From: CAVYXZ01 sp965223835
GTDB taxonomy: Bacteria; Chloroflexota; Anaerolineae; Aggregatilineales; Phototrophicaceae
NCBI GenBank assembly: GCA_965223835.1
Contig: OZ245022.1
Location: forward strand, 62,001 to 126,000
Direction: 5' to 3'
Length of the DNA: 64,000 bases
A program made the position numbers and the translations under genes. Below the pieces are notes generated by a model, which saw only the letters and a list, made by a program, of their open reading frames with translations, did not search any database and was not told the DNA's origin. This document shows, one piece after another, positions 26,297 to 33,253 of this stretch (position 1 is its first letter; the number at the start of each line of letters is the position of its first letter).

Positions 26297-27568
26297 TTAA
26301 GCCCACAACTTCCCATCATGAAAGTCCAGCACCTCTGGCCCACTCGCATCGACAAAGCCCGGGTCGCTCCGCACTTCATCCAGCAGATTTTCGGTCACCT
26401 GCACCCTTTCCAGATCGAGCGTGCTGGCAATGCGCATCACCCGCGCCGTGTGCCGGTCCTGTGGATTAGCGCGGAAAACATGGTTCAGCGCCATATCAAT
26501 CGCTTCTTCATCGGTCGCATACACCAGCGGCAGACGTCCCCGTTGCAAAAAGCCACTCGTGTAGATGTTCTTCACCGTCAGCGGAAAGTCGATTTTGTCC
26601 AGCAAGCGCTGCGTCATGAAATCGGCCAGCCCTGCGCCCGTCGCGTTGCCATGCGAGGCATCTGTCAAATCCAGCACCACCAGCGCCTTGACACGTGGCT
26701 TTTCCGGTTCTGGTTCCCCGGCAATAAACCAGCGCCCAATGATATTCGTATCCATCCCTGCACCGCTGATGTCCTTGCCCATCTTGTCGATGATCAGCAC
26801 GTCGATCTCGTCAGCGGGCAAACGCGGCATCAATTCACGTGAGCGTTCCAGCAATGCTTGTTCACCGGTGACCATACGAACCGGTGTTAAGACCTGCAAT
26901 TCGACCGGGCGATGATAGCCATCTTCGACCGTCGCCACGCCCGCGATCACGTTCACCTTTTCCAGCAGCGCCTTTGCGATCACCGGCATGATGTCGCGCA
27001 GACCATGCACCCCCTGCCGATGAATCCAGGCCGCGCCGTTCTCCTTGCCCAGCCCAATCGCCAGCATCTTCAACAGGCCGCTTTCGTGCGGGCCGTGAAA
27101 ATCGGTGTGAATCTTGACCCGATTAGCGATTATCAGCCCATCGGCTTCCGCCACGTTGCGGTCCATGTGCAGCGGGTACCCCTCGACAGTTTCACCCAGC
27201 ACGACCGTCTCCATGGTGGCCCGCAACGGACAGCCGACGCTGCTCTCCGTTACGCCCAAACCGGCCAGCACCGCCAACTGCCCTGTCGGAGTCGCGCCAC
27301 CGTGACTGCCCATCGCCGGGACCACAAACGGCTCGCCGCCGCTCTCGTTAACCAACGCCGCCAACATCCGCGCAATCGTGACGATCTCCGCCACCCCGCG
27401 ACTGCCAACCCCAATCGCAATCCGTTTGTCCCGCACCTGCTCCGCCAGTTGCAGCCGTTCCCATTCGCTGCGCAGCGTATCCACAATCGGCACCGATTCC
27501 CCGGCAGGTAAACGCCGCCGCACGGTACACAGCGCGGGAATTCGAGTCGCAATCTTTTCTTTCAACAT
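26297..27568 (-). CDS. LarA-like (lactate racemase N-domain, DUF2088) protein
   Basis: A 423-aa protein of the LarA/DUF2088 family. It has VVPAMGSHGGATPTGQLAVL at about residue 85 (the SHG motif near the nickel-pincer site in LarA), ANRVKIHTDFHGPHESGLLKMLAIGLGKENGA, and IDKMGKDISGAGMDTNIIG. LarA racemises lactate with a nickel-pincer cofactor, but many relatives have other, undefined substrates, and no larB/C/E cofactor genes lie here. The C-terminal half differs from classical LarA, so I would not call it a lactate racemase. The ATG at 27568 has AGGAG about 9 nt upstream. Confidence 0.75.
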   Translation of the reverse strand: MLKEKIATRIPALCTVRRRLPAGESVPIVDTLRSEWERLQLAEQVRDKRIAIGVGSRGVAEIVTIARMLAALVNESGGEPFVVPAMGSHGGATPTGQLAVLAGLGVTESSVGCPLRATMETVVLGETVEGYPLHMDRNVAEADGLIIANRVKIHTDFHGPHESGLLKMLAIGLGKENGAAWIHRQGVHGLRDIMPVIAKALLEKVNVIAGVATVEDGYHRPVELQVLTPVRMVTGEQALLERSRELMPRLPADEIDVLIIDKMGKDISGAGMDTNIIGRWFIAGEPEPEKPRVKALVVLDLTDASHGNATGAGLADFMTQRLLDKIDFPLTVKNIYTSGFLQRGRLPLVYATDEEAIDMALNHVFRANPQDRHTARVMRIASTLDLERVQVTENLLDEVRSDPGFVDASGPEVLDFHDGKLWA

Positions 27569-27786
27569 AGCTTCATCTCCTGAACACGGCAACTATAGCG
27601 CGGGTGAAAGATGATTACCATCGCCACTAAATTTCCCACCTCCCCTTCCTTGCGCCTCTGCGTCTTTGCATTGAAATCCAATATTTGGCTTCTAAACAAA
27701 GTCTTGGTTCGATCCAATCCCATTGGCGAAAACACCTTGAGCGCATACAATTTAGCAAAGTCAAACGATTATTTTTTGGAGAAGAC

Positions 27787-28623
27787 ATGTCTACTGCCAA
27801 CGGCACCACCAGCGCGGTCATCCCCATGACCGACGAACAAAAATTTTTCTTTGATCTACGGGGCTGGCTGCTGCTGCCCGCCGTCCTCACACCCGATGAA
27901 GCCGCCGTGATGCGCGAAGAAGTCTACGCCGGGGCCAAGAACAATTTCGAAGGCAAACTCCAAAAACTGCTGGATCATCCCGCAATTGTCGGCATCTTGA
28001 CCGAGATTTTATCGGAGGCTCCGTTCGTCGCCGACGATCATTATAGTTTCCGCTGTGAGAGTTCGTTCACGACGGTGCGCCCGCCCGGTTGGAGCAAGAT
28101 GGAACGTACTGACGGTGGGATGCCGCATGTGGTGCGTCCGCCCCAGCAAGCCAACGCCATGCGCTACCAGGTCGCCGGTGGTAAGATCTTCGCCGGGCTG
28201 ACACGCGTCGTCTGGGAACTGGAAGAAGTTAAAGCAGGGCAAGGTGGCACCACCTTCCTCAGCGGATCGCACAAAGCCCACTTCAATTACGGCGGACCCG
28301 ACCCCTATCGCCCGAATGTGAGCGAATCGCCGTTTGAAGACAGCATCCGCGCCGCTATGGACGATTATAGCTGTCCCGCTGGCTCCGTCGTCATCTTCAC
28401 CGAAAGCCTGATTCACGCCGCCAACGACTGGACCAACCCGGATAATCCACGCTGCGCCATCTTTAACTGCTATAACTCCATCTGGGCACAGTGGCACCGG
28501 CTCAATCTCGATCACGAAATCATCGAGCAAATGCCCGCCAAACGGCAGACCCTTTTCCGGGGCACCTGGGCACTCGGCGCGGGCGGCAACAAAGCCTACT
28601 CACTGGAAAATCGCTCACTGTAG
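27787..28623 (+). CDS. PhyH-like dioxygenase-family protein with altered metal site
   Basis: A 278-aa member of the phytanoyl-CoA dioxygenase superfamily: N-terminal DLRGWLLLPAVLTPDEAAVM, then VVWELEEVKAGQGGTTFLSGSHKAHF (the PGSH-type motif), then GSVVIFTESLIHAANDW with the distal His and RCAIFNCY. I cannot find a clear proximal HxD/E pair; where relatives have LHGG, this protein has RTDGGMPH. It may use another residue or be non-catalytic. GGAG 5-9 nt before the ATG at 27787 decides the start. It converges with the nanE-like gene, 23 nt apart. Confidence 0.65.
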   Translation: MSTANGTTSAVIPMTDEQKFFFDLRGWLLLPAVLTPDEAAVMREEVYAGAKNNFEGKLQKLLDHPAIVGILTEILSEAPFVADDHYSFRCESSFTTVRPPGWSKMERTDGGMPHVVRPPQQANAMRYQVAGGKIFAGLTRVVWELEEVKAGQGGTTFLSGSHKAHFNYGGPDPYRPNVSESPFEDSIRAAMDDYSCPAGSVVIFTESLIHAANDWTNPDNPRCAIFNCYNSIWAQWHRLNLDHEIIEQMPAKRQTLFRGTWALGAGGNKAYSLENRSL

Positions 28624-28633
28624 ATGACAAACT

Positions 28634-28684
28634 CGAAAGCCCCTCCTCATTGCGGCATGGAGGGGTCTGGGGTGGGGTCCAACC
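28634..28684. repeat. GC-rich intergenic palindrome, copy B
   Basis: CCCCTCC (28640-28646) pairs with GGAGGGG (28659-28665); TCTGGGGTGGGGTCC follows. The right part overlaps the 3' end of the convergent nanE-like gene. Same general design as copies at 7020, 39787 and 41566. Confidence 0.5.
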
Positions 28685-29357
28685 CTTGCGCGAAATAGGC
28701 CGTAATTACACCGGGCCGCGTAATCATTGACCCGACCACGACCGCGAACGCCCCGTGACGCAGCCCCTGCCGAACATCATCCGGCGTGCGCACCCCGCCT
28801 TCCAAAATCACCGGTACATCCAGCCGATATTCCAGGTCGGATAGCAGTTGGAAATCCGGCCCATCGCTTTTCTGGCTGTAGGGCGTGTAACCGGCCAGCG
28901 TCGTCGCCACCAGGTCCGCGCCCAGGTCCGCCGCCCGCAGACCTTCTTCCAGCGTGGAGACATCGGCCATGATCGGCACGTCGAATTCGCTTTTGAGCGC
29001 CTTGAAATAATCCGCCAGGGTTTCACCATTGGGACGCGGTTGCTGGGTGGCATCCACCGCCAGCACATCGACGCCCGTATCCACGATCTGCCGCGCTTCG
29101 GTCATTGTCGGCGTGATATACACCGGCGAATCGGGATAATCGACCTTCCACAGGCCAATCAGCGGCAGGTCCACCACGGCCCGCATCGCCCGAATATTAT
29201 CTGGCCCGCCCGCTCGAATCGCCGCCGCCCCACTCTGTGCCACCGTCTGCGCCATCGCCGCCAGAATCGCCGGATCATCCATCGGATTACCCGCATCGGC
29301 CTGCACCGAGACGATCAACTTATGACGAAGTGCCGCAATTGGTGCTGGCAGCGTCAT
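28647..29357 (-). CDS. nanE: N-acetylmannosamine-6-phosphate 2-epimerase (NanE-like)
   Basis: A 236-aa TIM-barrel epimerase converting ManNAc-6-P to GlcNAc-6-P, normally in sialic acid use. Family landmarks are KLIVSVQADAGNPMDDPAI, AAIRAGGPDNIRAMR, LIGLWKVDY with the catalytic Lys, AVDATQQPRP, MADVST, DLVATTLAGYT and VILEGGVRTPDDV with the catalytic Glu. Its ATG overlaps the stop of the upstream UDP-sugar dehydrogenase by 4 nt (ATGA), so the two are translationally coupled. That partner suggests a role in nucleotide-sugar supply rather than sialic-acid breakdown; no nanA or nanK is present. The longer frame to 29483 lies inside the dehydrogenase gene and is not used. Confidence 0.85.
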   Translation of the reverse strand: MTLPAPIAALRHKLIVSVQADAGNPMDDPAILAAMAQTVAQSGAAAIRAGGPDNIRAMRAVVDLPLIGLWKVDYPDSPVYITPTMTEARQIVDTGVDVLAVDATQQPRPNGETLADYFKALKSEFDVPIMADVSTLEEGLRAADLGADLVATTLAGYTPYSQKSDGPDFQLLSDLEYRLDVPVILEGGVRTPDDVRQGLRHGAFAVVVGSMITRPGVITAYFAQGLDPTPDPSMPQ

Positions 29358-30667
29358 AGCGTAACGACTTGTGCCGCGCTGTCCAGTTTGCCGAGGGCAT
29401 TGCGCGTATCCACGATTAACCGGCTGTGGTCCGCCACCGCCTGCCAGTCTAGCGCGCGATGGTCGGTGATAATCACCACACAATCGGCATCCCGCAACAG
29501 ATCAGCGGAAAAGCCCACACCGGCCATCGTTGCGCCGTTATGTAAGCGGAGCCGGGGCACATACGGGTCATGATAGACGACATCGCCACCTTTTTCGCAC
29601 AACAAGCCGATGACATCCAGCGCCGGGCTTTCGCGTACATCATCAACATCGCGTTTGAACGCCACGCCCAGCACCACAATCCGCGACCCGCGAATGGGCT
29701 TACCGGCGTCATTGAGCGCGTCACCGATCTTATCCAGCACATACAACGGCATGGAAGTGTTGACCTCGCTGGCAAGCTCGATAAACCGCGCCGTATAATT
29801 CAGCGTCTTGAGTTTCCAGCTTAGATAGTGCGGGTCAACTGGAATGCAATGACCGCCCAGACCCGGCCCCGGATAAAATGGCATAAAACCATAGGGCTTG
29901 GTCGCGGCGGCGTCAATCACTTCCCACACATTCATATCGAGTTTGTCACACATCAGCGCAATCTCGTTGACCAGCCCGATGTTGACGGCGCGAAACGTGT
30001 TTTCCAGCAGCTTGACCATCTCGGCAACAGTCGGCGACGACACCGGCACAATCTCGTCAATCGCCGCTTCATACAACGCGGTGACGACCTCATTACAATT
30101 TGGCGTTACCCCGCCGACGACTTTGGGGGTATTGCGCACGCCGAAGTGCTGATTACCGGGGTCAATGCGTTCCGGCGAAAACGCGACGAAGATGTCTGCG
30201 CCCAGTTGATACCCATTCTGAATCAAACGTGGGACGATGAGTTCTTCCGTCGTACCGGGATACGTCGTACTTTCCAGCACGACCAGCAACCCACTGTGGC
30301 TGATCTCGGCAATCGCGTCCACCGCCTGAATCACATAGGACATGTCCGGGTCTTTGGTCTTACGCAACGGCGTCGGCACACAGATACTAATCGCATCGGC
30401 AGTCCGCAGATCATCATAACTCGTCGTCCCACGTAGCCGTCCATCTGTCACCAGCGGTTGCACGCGTTCGGTTGCAATATCCGGGATATAACTGCTGCCG
30501 CTGTTTAATTGCTCAACTTTGCTGGTGCTGACATCCAGTCCAATAACCTGGAATCCAGCTTCCGCGAACTCAACGGCCAGCGGCAATCCGACATAGCCTA
30601 AACCCACGATCCCAACGATTGCTTCATTTGAATGCAACCGCGCCAGGAGTTGTTCTTTTCCAGTCAT
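29354..30667 (-). CDS. UDP-N-acetyl-hexosamine 6-dehydrogenase (WecC/WbpA-type)
   Basis: A 437-aa nucleotide-sugar dehydrogenase that oxidises UDP-GlcNAc or UDP-ManNAc to the uronic acid with 2 NAD+. The N-terminal Rossmann site is VGLGYVGLPLAVEFAEAGFQVIGLDV, the centre has TYPGTTEE and FSPERIDPG, then KLLENTFRAVNIGLVNE, and GPGLGGHCIPVDPHYLSWK is diagnostic of the HexNAc branch. C-terminal GVAFKRDVDDVRESP holds the nucleotide-binding site. The catalytic Cys normally in GGxC is absent in the form GGHC: here Cys follows His, as in this branch. It leads an operon with nanE and follows an epimerase gene 64 nt upstream. Confidence 0.88.
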   Translation of the reverse strand: MTGKEQLLARLHSNEAIVGIVGLGYVGLPLAVEFAEAGFQVIGLDVSTSKVEQLNSGSSYIPDIATERVQPLVTDGRLRGTTSYDDLRTADAISICVPTPLRKTKDPDMSYVIQAVDAIAEISHSGLLVVLESTTYPGTTEELIVPRLIQNGYQLGADIFVAFSPERIDPGNQHFGVRNTPKVVGGVTPNCNEVVTALYEAAIDEIVPVSSPTVAEMVKLLENTFRAVNIGLVNEIALMCDKLDMNVWEVIDAAATKPYGFMPFYPGPGLGGHCIPVDPHYLSWKLKTLNYTARFIELASEVNTSMPLYVLDKIGDALNDAGKPIRGSRIVVLGVAFKRDVDDVRESPALDVIGLLCEKGGDVVYHDPYVPRLRLHNGATMAGVGFSADLLRDADCVVIITDHRALDWQAVADHSRLIVDTRNALGKLDSAAQVVTL

Positions 30668-30731
30668 AGGGTTATTTCCTGCCTGTTTGATACTTCAAAT
30701 TGACGAATCGGCCTACAGTTTACACCTATTG

Positions 30732-31703
30732 TCAGGCAGACTGTAGACTGGGCTGTTGCCGAAACCAGGCAACGGTTCGCGCCAGCCCGGTGTCAAAATC
30801 GACCGGCGGTTCATAATCCATTAGCTGCCGCGCATAGTCGATGCTGGCCTGAGAATGTTTGATGTCACCCGAACGTTCGGCGGCCAGCGTTGGCGCAAAA
30901 TCCGTATCGAGCAGTGCGTTGAGCTTGTCCACCAGTTCCAGCAACGTGATGCAGCCCCCGGTTGCGAGATTCATCGCCTCACCGCCGATTCCGGGGACCT
31001 TTGCTGCCAGCAAATTGCCGTACACCACGTTGTCGATATAGGTAAAATCGCGCGATTGGGTGCCATCGCCATAAATGACTGGCGAGTTGCCATCCAGCAT
31101 TCGGGCGATAAATTTCGGGATCACCGCCGAATACTCCGAACCGGGGTCCTGCCGGGGGCCAAAGACGTTGAAATACCGTAGCGCTACGGTTTCGAGGCCA
31201 TAGGTTGCGGTAAAAACCCGGCAGTAATACTCCGCCGCCAGCTTCGCCGCGCCATAAGGTGATTTGGGCTGGGGTGCCAGATCTTCACTCTTGAGCGCTT
31301 CGTCGCGATCCCCGTAAAGTGATGAGGACGACGCATACACCACCCGCTTGATGCCGGTTTGGCGGGCGGTATTAAGGACATTTAGTGTGCCGGTGACGCA
31401 ATGCTGATGGGTTTCCAGCGGGTCGGCCACACTGCGCGGCACCGATGGCAGCGCTGCCTGGTGAATGACGTAATCTGCGCCTTCAAAAATGGTGGATAGT
31501 GCATCCTGATCGGTAATGCTCACTTCATGCAGGCTGAGGGTGTCAGTATACGCGTCAGCAGCCAGCAGGTGTTGGATGTTCTCGCGTTTGCCAGTCAGAA
31601 AGTTATCCACAATCCGCACCGTTTGGCCGTCTTGCAACAGCCGTTCAACAATATGTGAGCCAATAAAACCCGCCCCACCGGTAACGACATAAGTTTCTGC
31701 CAT
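30732..31703 (-). CDS. NAD-dependent sugar epimerase (UDP-GlcNAc/GalNAc 4-epimerase-like SDR)
   Basis: A 323-aa extended SDR. The NAD site TGGAGFIGSHIVERLLQ opens the protein, YASSSSLYGD holds the catalytic Ser, and YGAAKLAAEYY the YxxxK pair. FNVFGPRQDPGSEYSAVIPKFI and GDGTQSRDFTYIDNVV are typical of GalE/WbpP-type UDP-sugar 4-epimerases. Next to the UDP-HexNAc dehydrogenase it likely makes UDP-GalNAc or its uronate for a surface polysaccharide. The ATG at 31703 is where the Rossmann fold starts; the 36 residues upstream in the longer frame look non-coding. Confidence 0.85.
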   Translation of the reverse strand: MAETYVVTGGAGFIGSHIVERLLQDGQTVRIVDNFLTGKRENIQHLLAADAYTDTLSLHEVSITDQDALSTIFEGADYVIHQAALPSVPRSVADPLETHQHCVTGTLNVLNTARQTGIKRVVYASSSSLYGDRDEALKSEDLAPQPKSPYGAAKLAAEYYCRVFTATYGLETVALRYFNVFGPRQDPGSEYSAVIPKFIARMLDGNSPVIYGDGTQSRDFTYIDNVVYGNLLAAKVPGIGGEAMNLATGGCITLLELVDKLNALLDTDFAPTLAAERSGDIKHSQASIDYARQLMDYEPPVDFDTGLARTVAWFRQQPSLQSA

Positions 31704-31969
31704 TAAATTCAGTGCTCCAATGTACTGCGATCCCATTCCAGTATCGAAGATGTTGAGTATTCCCGCAACTCTGTCATTTTTATCGATGCATCGAATATTC
31801 CTTGCTCTCACTTTGGAATCGTGCTTAGAATAAGCTCAAATATTTAGCATACAAGAGAAACAATGGAAAATTCGTAAACGTCTACTCCAGGTTCTCCTCG
31901 CCATCTTGCTCACACAGGGATTAATTGACGGGATTGCTCATTTCTTCATCCGCGTGTCGCGCAATGCCC

Positions 31970-33169
31970 TTAAACGATCCCGCGTGCCCGATAATCGGCC
32001 AGGGTTGCCGCGTCCAGCTTCAGCATATCGCGCAAAATATCGTTCGTATCCTGCCCCAATGCTGGTGGCGATAAACGAATAGTTGCTGGCGTTTCGGATA
32101 GCCGGGCGACTGGCCCCAGCAAATCAACCAGTGTGCCATCGGCCAATGGCACGGATCGCACCAACCCGCGTGCCGCCACCTGGGGGTCCGCGATCATCTC
32201 CGGTATCGTATTGAGCGGTCCGGCAGGGATGCCCGCTGCCAGCAACGCCTCAATCCAGAACTGGGCGGATTCTTCCGCGAAGCGGGGCCGCAATAGATCC
32301 AGCAGTTCATCACGCTGCTGCACCCGCGCTGGATTGGTCGCAAATCGAGTATCGGTGGCTAGCTGCGGCTGGTCAATGACATCACATAAACGCTGAAATT
32401 GACCGTCGTTTCCCACCGCCAGGACAAAGGGCTTATCCGCCGCGTCGAACAATTCATACGGCACAATACTGGCATGAGCGTTGCCATAACGTTGCGGAGC
32501 GTTACTATCAACCAGGAAGCTACTCACAACATTCACCAGCGCCGCTATGGTCGCATCCAGTAGCGCCAGATCAATCGCCTGGCCCTGACCAGTCTGCTGC
32601 CGGTGATGAAGCGCCGCCTGAATCGCATTTGCTGCTGTGAGGCCTGTCACCACATCGGCAATCGCCACGCCGACTTTATAGGGTTGACCGTTCGCCGGTC
32701 CTGTAATCGACATCAGCCCGCTCTGCCCCTGTACCACAAAATCATAGCCGGGGTGGTGCGCATAAGGACCGTGCTGTCCATAGCCGGTGATGCTGCAATA
32801 TACTAATCCCGGATGTTCGGCCCGCAGACTGTCATAATCCAGGCCAAATGACCGCATCTGCCCGACCTTAAAATTCTCAATCACCACATCGCTACGGAAT
32901 GCCAACCGTCGGGCCAGTGCTTGACCTTCGGGTGTATTCAAGTTGAGTGTCAGGCTGCGCTTGTTGCGGTTTACACTGAGAAAATAAGCGCTCAGAGGGT
33001 GATCGCCACTGCCCGCCCAGGGCGGACCCCACTGGCGGGTATCATCACCTCTTCCCGGTTGCTCAACTTTGATGACATCCGCGCCATAATCACCCAATAA
33101 CATCGTACACAATGGTCCGGCCAGCACGCGCGTAAAATCGAGGATACGCAGTCCTTCCAGCGCCGTCAT
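31970..33169 (-). CDS. CaiB/BaiF-type CoA-transferase (family III)
   Basis: A 399-aa class III CoA-transferase. Signature parts are LRILDFTRVLAGPLCTMLLGDYGADVIKVEQPGRGD, NRNKRSLTLNLNTPEG, VVIENFKVGQM, the catalytic-Asp region around GYDFVVQGQSGLMSITG, and GQAIDLALLDATIAALVN. Substrates in this family include formyl-, oxalyl-, carnitinyl- and succinyl-CoA; sequence alone does not decide. The start at 33169 has AAAGGAT upstream and begins where similarity starts. It diverges from the TIR-WD40 gene 84 nt away. Confidence 0.85.
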   Translation of the reverse strand: MTALEGLRILDFTRVLAGPLCTMLLGDYGADVIKVEQPGRGDDTRQWGPPWAGSGDHPLSAYFLSVNRNKRSLTLNLNTPEGQALARRLAFRSDVVIENFKVGQMRSFGLDYDSLRAEHPGLVYCSITGYGQHGPYAHHPGYDFVVQGQSGLMSITGPANGQPYKVGVAIADVVTGLTAANAIQAALHHRQQTGQGQAIDLALLDATIAALVNVVSSFLVDSNAPQRYGNAHASIVPYELFDAADKPFVLAVGNDGQFQRLCDVIDQPQLATDTRFATNPARVQQRDELLDLLRPRFAEESAQFWIEALLAAGIPAGPLNTIPEMIADPQVAARGLVRSVPLADGTLVDLLGPVARLSETPATIRLSPPALGQDTNDILRDMLKLDAATLADYRARGIV

Positions 33170-33253
33170 ATCGTGATCCTTTCTCAGCAATTCTTGAAAC
33201 CGACCAGCCAAACAGGGTATAAACTCGCCCAGGCTGACCATTAGCGAAGGCAC

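Noticed and set aside
26912..27511. 199-codon plus-strand frame
   Set aside because: Antisense to the LarA-like gene; His/Arg/Gln-rich composition typical of shadow frames.
29828..30436. 202-codon plus-strand frame
   Set aside because: Antisense shadow of the UDP-sugar dehydrogenase gene.
31704..31969. Possible small hydrophobic gene around 31862-31980
   Set aside because: A short frame (LLQVLLAILLTQGLIDG) exists, but there is no start with a ribosome-binding site and it runs into the CoA-transferase 3' end.
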